A stretch of DNA of 64,000 nucleotides. Origin: Sphingomonadales bacterium. Lineage in GTDB: Bacteria; Pseudomonadota; Alphaproteobacteria; Sphingomonadales; Sphingomonadaceae. The notes under the pieces are model-generated. The model ran no database searches, had not been told where the DNA came from, and worked only from the letters and a program-made list of their open reading frames with translations. Where the stretch lies: the NCBI GenBank assembly GCA_017309275.1, contig JAFKLT010000030.1, forward strand, positions 124,001-188,000, written 5' to 3'. Each line of letters starts with the position of its first letter. Position 1 is the first letter of the stretch. Positions 1 to 8,421 of the stretch are shown here, one piece after another. A program made the translations under genes and the position numbers.

Positions 1-789
1 GCGCACGCAAAGCGCCCCGCCGTCGCGCGCCGGAGCGACCAACATCATCTTGGGAACCGGCTTTTCCGTGACATCGCCAAGCCCCATCAGCGGCCCCGCT
101 TCGAGGCGGATATTTTCGATCCGCTTTCGCAATCCGTCGTTTGCCTCAAGGTCGGCGGGATGTTCATAGCCGGTCACGCCGAGCGCGGCGGCCGCGACGA
201 TGACGCAGGGCATGCCATTGTCGATCAGCGTGCAGTCGATCCCGTCGATCGCCTCGACCGCCTTGCCGGTGGGCAGAAGCTGCCCGCATTTGCTACCCGC
301 GATGTCGCGAAACTCGATCTCGACCTCGATCCCGCTATCGGAGCCCATCGCTTCGCCGTATCGCAACCGACCGCCGGGGGTCGCGATACGAAGCGCCGCG
401 ACCGTCCCGCTGTTGACCTGCAAGACCCGCGCTTCGGTGACGCCGTCGGCCGCATCGAGCAATCCTCGCTCGATCGCGAAGGGCAGGACCCCGGCAAGCA
501 TATTGCCGCAATTCTGATCGTCGGCGACGCGCCCGCTCTCCGGTACAACTTGCAAAAAATAATAATCGAGGTCGGCATCGGGACGCGCGCTCCGGGAAAC
601 GATCGCCACTTTGGACGCCAGCGGATGCCCGCCGCCCATGCCGTCCGCCTGCGCGACGTCCGGCGACCCCATCGCGCGCGCCAGCCATGCGTTTCGCGAC
701 GCGGCATCGGCGGGCAGGTCCGATGCCAGGAAAAAGCCACCCTTTGACGTTCCGCCGCGCATCCACATGCAGCGCACGGCTTCAAACAT
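1..789 (-). CDS. ligU: 4-oxalomesaconate isomerase/tautomerase, LigU/GalD type (PrpF fold), partial
   Basis: Isomerises oxalomesaconate in the protocatechuate/gallate 4,5-cleavage pathway, so that LigJ can hydrate it; cytoplasmic. The 263 visible residues begin at an ATG at 787-789 and show PrpF-family features: [10 protein letters not shown] near the N-terminus, a [13 protein letters not shown] stretch and a [16 protein letters not shown] stretch around residues 90-105. PrpF proteins run to about 350-390 residues, so the C-terminal quarter to third lies beyond the window edge. It overlaps the 3' end of ligK by 8 bp, so the two are probably translated together. The order ligK then ligU matches Sphingobium SYK-6, where ligI follows; ligI would lie outside this window. 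The family is clear. The choice between LigU-type isomerase, GalD-type tautomerase and a generic PrpF isomerase is inferred from context. Confidence 0.85.
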   Translation of the reverse strand, partial: MFEAVRCMWMRGGTSKGGFFLASDLPADAASRNAWLARAMGSPDVAQADGMGGGHPLASKVAIVSRSARPDADLDYYFLQVVPESGRVADDQNCGNMLAGVLPFAIERGLLDAADGVTEARVLQVNSGTVAALRIATPGGRLRYGEAMGSDSGIEVEIEFRDIAGSKCGQLLPTGKAVEAIDGIDCTLIDNGMPCVIVAAAALGVTGYEHPADLEANDGLRKRIENIRLEAGPLMGLGDVTEKPVPKMMLVAPARDGGALCVR

Positions 790-1456
790 AGCGCAAACCT
801 CGCGCCGCAAGCTCGTCGCGCATGGCGTAGATATCGAGCCCGAGTTCACCCGCGGCGAGGCGCGCGCGCTTTTCCTCTTCGCGTTCGAGGCGCCTTGCCG
901 CCGCCGCGGCAACCTGTGCCCCATGTTCGGCGGCGACGATGCAGACCCCGTCGTCGTCAGCCACGACGATGTCCCCCGCCGCGATCAGCGCGCCGGCGCA
1001 GACCAGCGGGACATTGACCGAACCCAGGGTCGCCTTGACCGTACCCTGCGCCGATACGGCGCGCGACCAGACGGGAAAGCCCATGTCGGTGAGCTCGCGC
1101 ACGTCGCGCACCCCGGCCTCGATCACCAGGCCCACGCAGCCTCTGGCGCGGGCCGAAACGGCAAGCAGCTCGCCGAAATAGCCGTCACTGCAGGGGCTGG
1201 TCGGCGCGACGACGAGGATGTCGCCGGGCGCCATCTGCTCGATCGCAACATGCAGCATCCAATTGTCGCCGGGCGGGACCGACACGGTCACCGCCGACCC
1301 CGCGATACGCGCGCCCGGAAACAGCGGCCGCATATAAGGTTCCAGCAATCCTGTGCGCCCCTGCGCCTCGTGTACGGTCGAGACACCGGCCTTTCCCAAT
1401 GCAGCAACGACGTCGGCGTCGACACGCCTTACGTCGCGAACGACTATCCCGGCCAT
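782..1456 (-). CDS. ligK: 4-carboxy-4-hydroxy-2-oxoadipate aldolase (LigK/GalC, RraA-like)
   Basis: Cleaves 4-carboxy-4-hydroxy-2-oxoadipate to pyruvate and oxaloacetate, the last step of protocatechuate/gallate meta-cleavage; it can also decarboxylate oxaloacetate. The 224-residue length is normal for class II RraA-like aldolases. Family signs are the [13 protein letters not shown] segment near the N-terminus, the substrate/metal pocket stretch [15 protein letters not shown], the [20 protein letters not shown] block holding the Arg-Asp pair, and [20 protein letters not shown] ribosome-binding site sits 10 nt before the ATG. It is divergent from the LysR gene at 1558 and first in an operon with ligU. 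Very likely correct because the surrounding genes belong to the same pathway. Confidence 0.92.
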   Translation of the reverse strand: MAGIVVRDVRRVDADVVAALGKAGVSTVHEAQGRTGLLEPYMRPLFPGARIAGSAVTVSVPPGDNWMLHVAIEQMAPGDILVVAPTSPCSDGYFGELLAVSARARGCVGLVIEAGVRDVRELTDMGFPVWSRAVSAQGTVKATLGSVNVPLVCAGALIAAGDIVVADDDGVCIVAAEHGAQVAAAAARRLEREEEKRARLAAGELGLDIYAMRDELAARGLRYV

Positions 1457-1557
1457 AGCTTTTGCTCTCCCTCAACCCCTACAGGGAAGAGCTTGTGGCC
1501 GGGACGCGCAAGTGAGAAGTAGGGTCGAGATATAATATTTTACGAATCGGGAGAGAC
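1457..1557. promoter_or_regulatory. Divergent promoter region between ligK and the LysR gene
   Basis: This 101-bp spacer separates two divergent starts. A TATAAT hexamer lies at 1531-1536 on the plus strand, 21 bp before the LysR start, in an AT-rich run unlike the rest of the region. No convincing -35 box is seen at the right distance. LysR regulators usually bind such shared spacers, so autoregulation and activation of ligK are likely, but this is inference. Confidence 0.4.
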
Positions 1558-2709
1558 ATGGATTCCTTGCAGCTGAACCTGCGCCACCTCCGCGCGCTCC
1601 ATTCGATCGTCCGCCTGGGCAGCATCAGCGCGGCGGCGCTCGATATCCACCTCACCCAGCCCGCCATTACGCAGGGGATTGCCCGGCTGGAAGCCGCGAT
1701 CGGCGCGCCGCTCTTCGACCGCCGCGCCAATGGCATGGAACCCCGCGCGTCCGCCATCATCCTGTCCGACCGCGTCGAAACGGCGCTGAAGCTGGTAAAC
1801 AACCGGCGCGTGACCAGCACGCAGATGCGCGCATTCAACTATCTTGCGCGGACGGGAAGCTACACCGCCGCCGCCGCGGCAAGCGGGGTGAGCCAGGCCT
1901 CGCTTCACCGGTCGGTTTCGGATCTGTCGCTCGCGTATGGCTTTGCGCTCGTCGAACGACGGGGTCGCGGCCTCGGCCTTACGACGAAGGGGCGCGAAGT
2001 CGCGCGACGCTTTTCGCTTGCGCGGGCCGAGCTGGATGCGGGCCTCGACGAAATCGCGACGCTGGGCGGGCAGGAGACGGGGCATATCGCGCTGGGCGCC
2101 ATGCCGCTGGCGCGGGCGCTGGTCCTGCCGCGCGTCATGGCGAAATATCACGAAATCCATCCCGACGTCCGCTTCGTGGTGATGGAAGGGTCGCATACCG
2201 AACTCATCGGACCGCTGCGCGACGGCGAGCTCAGCATCATCATCGGCGCGTTGCGGGGTGGATCGGCCGGCCCCGACCTTATCGAAAAGCCGCTGTTCGT
2301 CGACGAACCGATCGTCATCGCAAGCGCCAACCACCCGCTCGCCGGCCGGGCGGCGTCGATCGAGGAACTGGCGAGCTACCCCTGGGTGATGCCCGGGACC
2401 CATGCGCCCTTGCGGACAAGCTGGGAGCAATGGTTCATCGACGCCGGACAGCCGATCCCGACGGTTCCGATCGAGTGCGGGTCGGTTATCATCATCCGGC
2501 AATTGCTCATGGACGGCAACTTCCTGACGCTGTTGTCGCGCAACCAGGTAAATCTGGAACTCGACGCCGGCCGGCTCGCCAGCATCGACGCCCGGCCCGG
2601 CATTCGCCGGTCGATCGGCATGACCCACCGCGCGGAGTGGAATCCGACCAAGCTGCAGCGCGCATTCATCGAACTTCTGGAGCAGCAGATCGAGACGATC
2701 GATTCGTAA
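1558..2709 (+). CDS. LysR-family regulator with two tandem HTH domains, ligR-like position
   Basis: Probable regulator of the lig genes. Residues about 6-66 form a classical LysR HTH (LRHLRALHSIVRLGSISAAA, then LTQPAITQGIARLE and LFDRR). Residues about 84-145 form a second full HTH (MRAFNYLARTGSYTAAAAAS, then SQASLHRSVSDL and LVERRGRG). The substrate-binding domain follows from about residue 170, with LGAMPLARALVLPRV and VIASANHPLAGRAA. At 383 residues it is about 80 longer than a standard LysR protein, which the extra HTH explains. A GGGAGAG site precedes the ATG. It is divergent from ligK and 64 bp upstream of the DUF1932 gene. Its place next to ligK matches ligR of SYK-6; whether it is the true ortholog is not shown. 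Confidence 0.9.
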   Translation: MDSLQLNLRHLRALHSIVRLGSISAAALDIHLTQPAITQGIARLEAAIGAPLFDRRANGMEPRASAIILSDRVETALKLVNNRRVTSTQMRAFNYLARTGSYTAAAAASGVSQASLHRSVSDLSLAYGFALVERRGRGLGLTTKGREVARRFSLARAELDAGLDEIATLGGQETGHIALGAMPLARALVLPRVMAKYHEIHPDVRFVVMEGSHTELIGPLRDGELSIIIGALRGGSAGPDLIEKPLFVDEPIVIASANHPLAGRAASIEELASYPWVMPGTHAPLRTSWEQWFIDAGQPIPTVPIECGSVIIIRQLLMDGNFLTLLSRNQVNLELDAGRLASIDARPGIRRSIGMTHRAEWNPTKLQRAFIELLEQQIETIDS

Positions 2710-2773
2710 TATCCTATAGCTGCCGCCCTCATTGAATTCGCAAGGCCATCCGTCCCTGCGCTAGTCCGGGCGG

Positions 2774-3625
2774 ATGTTGAAAACAGCATTCATCGGATAT
2801 GGAGAGGCCGGCACCGCTTTCGCGGGCGCTGCGGGCTGGGCAGGCTCTGCACAAGCGTTCGATATCAAGTTCGACGATCCGACGCAGGCCGCCGACGTGC
2901 ATGCGCGATGCCGGAGCGACGGGGTCGGCGCGGCGCGCGATCTTTCTGAATTGGTGAGCGACACCGATGTCGTGATCAGCGTCGTAACGGCCGACCAGGC
3001 GGTCAGCGCGGCGCAGGCGGCGAGCGAGGCGATCGGCGCCGCGCGATATTATCTGGACTTCAACTCGGTTGCGCCCGCAACCAAGCGTCAGGCGGCCGAG
3101 GCCATCGAAGCGGCGGGCAGCCATTATATCGACGTCGCCGTCATGGCGCCGGTGCGCGGAAGCAGGCTTTCGACTCCCCTGCTCGCGAGCGGTCCCGAAG
3201 CCGAGCGCGGGCGCGAAATTCTGTCTCAGCTTGGCTTTCAGCAGGTCCGCACGGTCGGCGCGCAAGTCGGCGACGCCTCGGCGATCAAGATGCTTCGCTC
3301 GATCGTGATCAAGGGCATCGAAGCGCTGACCGTCCAATGCCTGCTTGCCGCGGACCGCGTCGACGTCGTCGAGGAAGTGCTGACCGCGCTCGGGTCCGAG
3401 TGGGTCGCGCGGATCGGCTATAATCTGGAGAGGGTGGTCGTACACGGCGAGCGCCGCGCCGCCGAACTGGACGAGGTCGCGCTCATGCTCGGCTCGCTCG
3501 GCCTGCCCACCGAAATGGTGCGGGCGGCGGCGGCGGTCCATCGCAGTCTTCAGACACCGGGAACCCTGTCGAGCGAACTGCAGGAACGCTTTCTGACGTC
3601 CGAGATCAGGCAGGCCCTGTCATGA
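2774..3625 (+). CDS. NAD(P)-dependent dehydrogenase, 6-phosphogluconate/3-hydroxyisobutyrate family with DUF1932
   Basis: A soluble 283-residue oxidoreductase. The N-terminus carries a Rossmann nucleotide-binding site (FIGYGEAGTAFAG). The C-terminal half has the helix with the family catalytic lysine (SAIKMLRSIVIKGIEAL), typical of DUF1932 members of the beta-hydroxyacid dehydrogenase superfamily. Its stop overlaps the ligJ start by 4 bp (ATGA), so the two are translationally coupled and should act in the same pathway. The known ring-cleavage dehydrogenase LigC is from a different family (Gfo/Idh/MocA), so this protein is not LigC. A role on an oxidised or side-chain form of a pathway acid is possible. 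The substrate cannot be read from the sequence. Confidence 0.85.
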   Translation: MLKTAFIGYGEAGTAFAGAAGWAGSAQAFDIKFDDPTQAADVHARCRSDGVGAARDLSELVSDTDVVISVVTADQAVSAAQAASEAIGAARYYLDFNSVAPATKRQAAEAIEAAGSHYIDVAVMAPVRGSRLSTPLLASGPEAERGREILSQLGFQQVRTVGAQVGDASAIKMLRSIVIKGIEALTVQCLLAADRVDVVEEVLTALGSEWVARIGYNLERVVVHGERRAAELDEVALMLGSLGLPTEMVRAAAAVHRSLQTPGTLSSELQERFLTSEIRQALS

Positions 3626-4701
3626 CGCTGATCATCGACTGCCACGGCCATTACACGACGGCGCCCGACGCCCATGACATCTGGCGCCGCGCGCAGCTGG
3701 GCGCCGCGGCAGAGGGAACAGCCGCGCCGCCCTATCCGACGATTTCGGATGACGAGATCCGCAATTCGATCGAACGAAACCAGCTTCGCCTGATCGAAGA
3801 ACGCGGCATCGACATGACGCTGTTCAGCCCGCGCGCATCGACGATGGCACCGCATCTGGGCGACATCGAGACAAGCAGGACCTGGGCCGCGCGCAGCAAC
3901 GAACTGATCGCGCGCGTGTGCGACCTTTTTCCGCACCGCTTTACGGGTGTCGGCATGCTGCCGCAGGCGCCAGGCGCCGGCCTGGGCGAAGCAATTTCGG
4001 AACTCGAGCGCTGCGTGGTCGAACTCGGCTTCGTCGGCTGCAACCTGAACCCGGATCCGGGCGGCGGCGCCTTCGATCACCCGCCGCTCACCGACCGATA
4101 CTGGTATCCGCTGTACGAGAAACTGTGCGAGCTAGACGTCCCCGCAATGGTCCATGTGTCGGGCAGCTGCAATCCGGCGATGCATGCGACGGGCGCCTAT
4201 TATATCGCCGCCGACACGATCGCCTTCATGCAGCTTCTCGAGGGCGACCTGTTCGCGGACTTTCCCTCGCTGCGGCTCATCATCCCGCACGGCGGCGGCG
4301 CCGTTCCCTATCATTGGGGGCGCTACCGCGGCCTTGCCGACATGCTGGGCAAGCCAAGCCTGACGTCGCACCTGATGAAGAACATATTCTTCGACACCTG
4401 CGTCTATCACCAGCCCGGGATCAACCTGCTGGGCGAGGTCGTGGACACGTCCAACATCCTGTTCGGATCGGAAATGATCGGCGCGGTTCGCGGCACCGAC
4501 AGCCAGACCGGGCGCTATTTCGACGACACGCGCCACTATATCGAAAATTCGTCGCTGACCCCACGGCAGAAGCAGGATATTTTCGAGAATAATGCCCGGC
4601 GCGTCTTCCCCAGACTGAACGCAAGGCTGGCCGATTCCCGGGAGATGCGGGGCGCACCGAATGGCGCCTGGCATGCGGACGCATCGCCCACGACGCAGTG
4701 A
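3622..4701 (+). CDS. ligJ: 4-oxalomesaconate hydratase LigJ (amidohydrolase superfamily)
   Basis: Adds water to 4-oxalomesaconate to give 4-carboxy-4-hydroxy-2-oxoadipate, the substrate of LigK. The first residues MTLIIDCHGHYTTAP carry the HxH metal pair and match the start I recall for LigJ of Sphingobium SYK-6. Further LigJ landmarks are TLFSPRAS, GFVGCNLNPDPGGG, VSGSCN, the PHGGGAVPYHWGR block and FFDTCVYHQPGI followed by LFGSEMIGAVRG. At 359 residues it is slightly longer than SYK-6 LigJ because of a C-terminal tail after FPRLNARL. It ends the forward operon (LysR, DUF1932, ligJ). No ring-cleaving dioxygenase is present in this window. Confidence 0.95.
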   Translation: MTLIIDCHGHYTTAPDAHDIWRRAQLGAAAEGTAAPPYPTISDDEIRNSIERNQLRLIEERGIDMTLFSPRASTMAPHLGDIETSRTWAARSNELIARVCDLFPHRFTGVGMLPQAPGAGLGEAISELERCVVELGFVGCNLNPDPGGGAFDHPPLTDRYWYPLYEKLCELDVPAMVHVSGSCNPAMHATGAYYIAADTIAFMQLLEGDLFADFPSLRLIIPHGGGAVPYHWGRYRGLADMLGKPSLTSHLMKNIFFDTCVYHQPGINLLGEVVDTSNILFGSEMIGAVRGTDSQTGRYFDDTRHYIENSSLTPRQKQDIFENNARRVFPRLNARLADSREMRGAPNGAWHADASPTTQ

Positions 4702-4865
4702 CGGGTTCGCGGAGCAGGGCCATATCAGGCCGCAGAAAATAAAACTCTCTACGGCAGCGCCGATTGACGCGACCGGCCCCATCTCGGCGCAGCGAGCCCC
4801 TGCCGAAACTGATCCGGCGAGGGTCGTCTCCGGTGGATCGGGCGCGACCTGGCCTTACGTAGAAA

Positions 4866-4893
4866 CGGCCGCCGCGGAATTCCGCGGCGGCCG
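4866..4893 (-). terminator. Perfect 28-bp palindrome, probable terminator of the TonB receptor gene
   Basis: Two perfectly complementary 14-base arms centred at 4879/4880 form a very GC-rich hairpin with an AATT centre. It lies 20 bp past the stop of the receptor gene at 4914 and, read on the minus strand, is followed by a short TTTCT run. It could also serve the convergent ligJ transcript, although no T run is seen in that direction. Confidence 0.7.
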
Positions 4894-4913
4894 CCAAGGG
4901 ACGCTTGAAAAGC

Positions 4914-7709
4914 TTAGAAGTTGATGCGGATCCCGCCGCCGAACCGGCGACCGAAGCGTTCCCATTCGATCGTCTGGGTCGCGGTAAACGGCGTCGGCGT
5001 ACCCGTTGCGGTCAGCAGATTGCCGGGTTCGGAGAAGCGGCGGCCCGGCTTGTTGAGCAGGTTCGACGCATCGAAATACACCTCGACATTCTTGTTGATC
5101 GCGTAGCGGACCGAAACGTCCAGTTCGTCATCCGCCGCCCAATAGGTGTCGCCGCCATCGGTAAGATCGTCGGCGATGCCGTCGAGCCATTTGCTGCGGC
5201 GCTGATATTGCAGGCGGGCCGAGAAGCCGTATTTTTCGTAATAGACGCCGACGTTGTAGACGAGATCGGAGGTGCCCGGCAGGCGGACCTTGCGGTCCGG
5301 AACGACGCCTATCCCGGGTTTCGTCACCTGGCTGTCGTTGACGGTCACGTTGGCCGAGACACCGAAACCGCCCATCCATTCGGGCAGGCCGAGCTGATCG
5401 GTCCACGGATCGAGCTGAAGCTGGGCCGCGGCTTCGACGCCGAAGATGCGCCCGTTGCCGCCATTGGTAATGCCCGAGAAGGCGTAGCCCGAGCGATCGA
5501 TGCCATTGCTGTCGAGCGCGTTCGATCCGAAGGTCCGCGTCTGGCGATAGAGGACATCCTCGACCTTCTTGTAGAAGGCGCCGACCATCAGATAGCCCTG
5601 CGGACGAACATACCATTCGAAATAGCCGTCGAGCCCATAAGCGCGTTCCGGCTGCACCGCGGGGTTGCCGCCTGAAATCGTCTGGTTGCTGTCGTTGACG
5701 ACGACATTGGGACGAAGCTGGTCATAATCGGCCCGCGCCGCGCCGGTGTTGAACGAGAGGCGCAGCTTCTTCGTATCGTCGACATCATAGTTGACGTGCA
5801 GGCTCGGGAAGACGAGCGTCTGGTCGCTCTCCGCCGTGACCAGCCCCGTCGTGCTGCCGATGGTCGCGGTCGCGATGCCGCGGTTCTTGACATGCTCGAC
5901 GCGTGCACCGCCGAGGACGGTACCCCAGTCATAGCGCAAGGTGCCCATCAGATAGGCGGCGTAAACCTGTTCGCGCACGTCATAGATGTTGCCCGTGTTG
6001 GGCGTAAAGGCAAAGTTCGCCTGCGCGGCTTCGCTGACGGTGCGCATCTTGTCGCGGTCGAAATAGCGAAAGCTGTATCCAAGGGGGATCTTGCCGAGAA
6101 AGGCCTTGTCCAGCGAGAATTGGGTATAGTCGGTCGGAATGCCGACGCTCGCAAGCTGCGCGGCGGTGTTGAGCAGGATCTGGCTTTCGTCGACCGTCTT
6201 CGTGCGCTGGTCGAACTGGAACCCCAGCTTGAGCGTCGCGTCGGCACCGAGGAAGCGCGTCTCCCGCGAAATCGCGAAGCGTCCGGTATAAGCCTCGGTC
6301 GTGTCGACGGCATCGAGGACGGTCAGCGAGATCGGGGGCTTGGCGAAGCTGTCGATCGCGGTGACCGGATCGCCTGCCTGGAAACGCGTCGGACCGGTAA
6401 GGGCGATCGTCCGGAACAGGCGCAGGCGCGTCAATTGGGGATCGCTGAAGTCATAGGCGACGGTCGGGCGGGCGCTGCGCGTGCTGGGGCTTTCCCACGA
6501 GATTTCGCCGACCACCGAGCGATCGTCCTTCGACCGGGTATAGTTGCCGAGCCAGTCCAGGTGCCAGCCATCGCCGAAGCTGTGCTCGCCCGAGAGCGTG
6601 TTGGTGAAAATCGACTGACGAAAGGCGCGCAGCGTCGAGCGCTGGCGAATGTCGATACCGTAGATGGTACCCTGCAGCGGCGTATTGCCGATGCAGACGT
6701 CGGCATAGCCCGAGGTGGTCGGCGTCGGATTCACCGTCGGCGTACAGGCAGCCGTGTTGGCGACGAGATCGCTCTGGCGGTCATCGAGGTCGAAGCGGAA
6801 ATTGTCGCGCGCCTCGTCATCGGTGAAGATGGTGTAGACCGACGACAGCGTGATCCGGTTGTCGGCATCGGGCTTGTAATCGAGCCGCCCCGACACCGAC
6901 CAGTTCCGGCGCGTCAGGCGATAGAGCTTGTTTTCGGTCTCGTGGACCCAGAAGCGCGTGCCGGCGCCGGGGCGCTGATCCTGTGCGACGCGTTCCCAGT
7001 CATTCTCGAAATTGTCGGTGACCATGTTGCGTTCGAAATAGCTGCCCGAGACGAGCACGCCGAGCTCGCCGCCACCGACGTCGAAGCGGTCCGACAGGAC
7101 CAGCGATCCTTCATATTCGGGACGATTGCCAAGCTCGGCATGGCCGTACCCGGCCTTGCCGGCGACATGAAAGCCCGAATAGTCGAAGGCCGATCGCGTC
7201 ACGACGTTGACGTTGCCGGCGACCGTTTCACCCGGCATTTCGGGGGTGACGGCTTTCGACACGATGATCTGCTTTGCGATCGCAGAGGGGATCGAGTCGA
7301 AGCGCGCGTCGCGGCCCTCGGGGCTTACGACGTTGATCCCGTCGAACGAAAGCGTCGTCCAATAATTGGGGGCGCCGCGAAGGCTGATGTAACGGGCCTG
7401 GCCCTGGTCGCGTTCGACCGCCACGCCCGGCAGACGGCCCGTCGCCTGCGCGACATTCTGATCGGGAAGCCGCCCGACGCTGTCCGACGCAGCGACGGTC
7501 ACCAGCGAATTCGATGCCCGCTGCACCTCAAGCGCAGCCGCTTCCGATTCGGCGATCGGACGCGTGCCGGTCACGACGATAGCGGATTCCTCGCCGTCTC
7601 CGGCATCTTCCTCGGCGGCATGCGCCGAAGCGGCGGCCCCAAGGCAAAGGATGCTGGCGGTGCAAAGCGCGGCAAGGCGGAAGCGCGCCCGGGCAGGCGT
7701 GAACGGCAC
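4914..7709 (-). CDS. TonB-dependent outer-membrane receptor
   Basis: Imports a large or scarce substrate across the outer membrane using TonB energy. A signal peptide (Arg-rich start, ending near ASAHA) is followed by a TonB-box-like AIVVTGTRP. The plug domain has GRLPDQNVAQATGRLPGV, RYISLRGAPNYW and NVNVVTRSAF, and a long 22-strand-type barrel ends in GGGIRINF with the expected terminal Phe. The 931 residues are normal for the class, and there is no STN domain, so no surface signalling is expected. The in-frame start is a GTG; a better-spaced ATG 8 bp upstream is out of frame (see findings). The gene stands alone, convergent to ligJ. Its substrate is unknown; an aromatic compound is possible only by proximity. 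Confidence 0.9.
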   Translation of the reverse strand: MPFTPARARFRLAALCTASILCLGAAASAHAAEEDAGDGEESAIVVTGTRPIAESEAAALEVQRASNSLVTVAASDSVGRLPDQNVAQATGRLPGVAVERDQGQARYISLRGAPNYWTTLSFDGINVVSPEGRDARFDSIPSAIAKQIIVSKAVTPEMPGETVAGNVNVVTRSAFDYSGFHVAGKAGYGHAELGNRPEYEGSLVLSDRFDVGGGELGVLVSGSYFERNMVTDNFENDWERVAQDQRPGAGTRFWVHETENKLYRLTRRNWSVSGRLDYKPDADNRITLSSVYTIFTDDEARDNFRFDLDDRQSDLVANTAACTPTVNPTPTTSGYADVCIGNTPLQGTIYGIDIRQRSTLRAFRQSIFTNTLSGEHSFGDGWHLDWLGNYTRSKDDRSVVGEISWESPSTRSARPTVAYDFSDPQLTRLRLFRTIALTGPTRFQAGDPVTAIDSFAKPPISLTVLDAVDTTEAYTGRFAISRETRFLGADATLKLGFQFDQRTKTVDESQILLNTAAQLASVGIPTDYTQFSLDKAFLGKIPLGYSFRYFDRDKMRTVSEAAQANFAFTPNTGNIYDVREQVYAAYLMGTLRYDWGTVLGGARVEHVKNRGIATATIGSTTGLVTAESDQTLVFPSLHVNYDVDDTKKLRLSFNTGAARADYDQLRPNVVVNDSNQTISGGNPAVQPERAYGLDGYFEWYVRPQGYLMVGAFYKKVEDVLYRQTRTFGSNALDSNGIDRSGYAFSGITNGGNGRIFGVEAAAQLQLDPWTDQLGLPEWMGGFGVSANVTVNDSQVTKPGIGVVPDRKVRLPGTSDLVYNVGVYYEKYGFSARLQYQRRSKWLDGIADDLTDGGDTYWAADDELDVSVRYAINKNVEVYFDASNLLNKPGRRFSEPGNLLTATGTPTPFTATQTIEWERFGRRFGGGIRINF

Positions 7710-7933
7710 TCGAACATGGATAATCCCCCTCGTCGGTAATCGACGGGCGGACCCCTAGGTGCGCGCTATTTCGATTGGATGGCGCGTCCATGAATTATGC
7801 GTGACATAAATGAGACGAATTGACGACATCGCGCCATCATCCCGAAATCAGGCACTATTCCCGCCACGCACGGCAATCAATTTTTCGACCCGTTTGCACG
7901 GACCGCCGTTCGCGGGATGTCAGGCGCCTTCGG

Positions 7934-8353
7934 TCAGGGGCTCTGATTGCTCGCAGCGTCCGAAAGGTAGATCGCATCGGCGACGGGCTCCATCCAGGTC
8001 ACATTCTTTCCGTCGAGCGATTCCTGAATGGCGACGTGGGTCATCGGCCCATGCGGCGTCGCGCCATGCCAGTGGCGGGTGTCTTTCGGGCACCACAGGA
8101 TGTCGCCGGCGCCGAATTCGATCTTGTCGCCACCCTCGACCTGGGTCCATCCCACGCCATCGGTCACGATCAGCGTCTGGCCGAGCGGGTGACTGTGCCA
8201 GTTGGTGCGCGCGCCAGCCTCGAAAGTAACGATGGCTCCGGTCACGCGCGACGGCTCATCGCGCGCGAACATACCGCGGATCGTCACATTGCCGGTGAAA
8301 TAGTCCGCCGGACCTTTCGCCACCTGCTGGTCGTCCTTGCGGTCGATGTTCAT
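7934..8353 (-). CDS. Small metal cupin, (R)-hydroxynitrile-lyase-like (GtHNL type)
   Basis: A single-domain cupin of 139 residues from the ATG at 8351-8353. The pattern GPADYFTGNV, NWHSHPLGQTLIVTDG and DTRHWHGATPHGPMTHVAI carries the metal-binding His, Gln and His residues and resembles the Mn-cupin hydroxynitrile lyase of Granulicella closely. I chose the internal ATG because it has a strong AAGGAG site 8 nt upstream and fits the family N-terminus. A longer reading frame from 8425, overlapping the alcohol dehydrogenase stop by 4 bp, would add 24 residues with a weak signal-like stretch. It is the last gene of the aldo/keto reductase operon. A role in detoxifying a carbonyl or cyanohydrin compound is inferred; many cupins of this type are uncharacterised. 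Confidence 0.82.
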   Translation of the reverse strand: MNIDRKDDQQVAKGPADYFTGNVTIRGMFARDEPSRVTGAIVTFEAGARTNWHSHPLGQTLIVTDGVGWTQVEGGDKIEFGAGDILWCPKDTRHWHGATPHGPMTHVAIQESLDGKNVTWMEPVADAIYLSDAASNQSP

Positions 8354-8421
8354 TTCAGACGCTCCTTCGGTCGTGCCGTTCGAGGTTGCCAGAGCGACAG
8401 CAGCGCCGATCACGCCGCCGA

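Noticed and set aside
7528-7791. Alternative N-terminal frame upstream of the TonB receptor
   Set aside because: Arg- and Cys-rich translation without signal peptide; it is a shadow of the receptor's signal sequence region.
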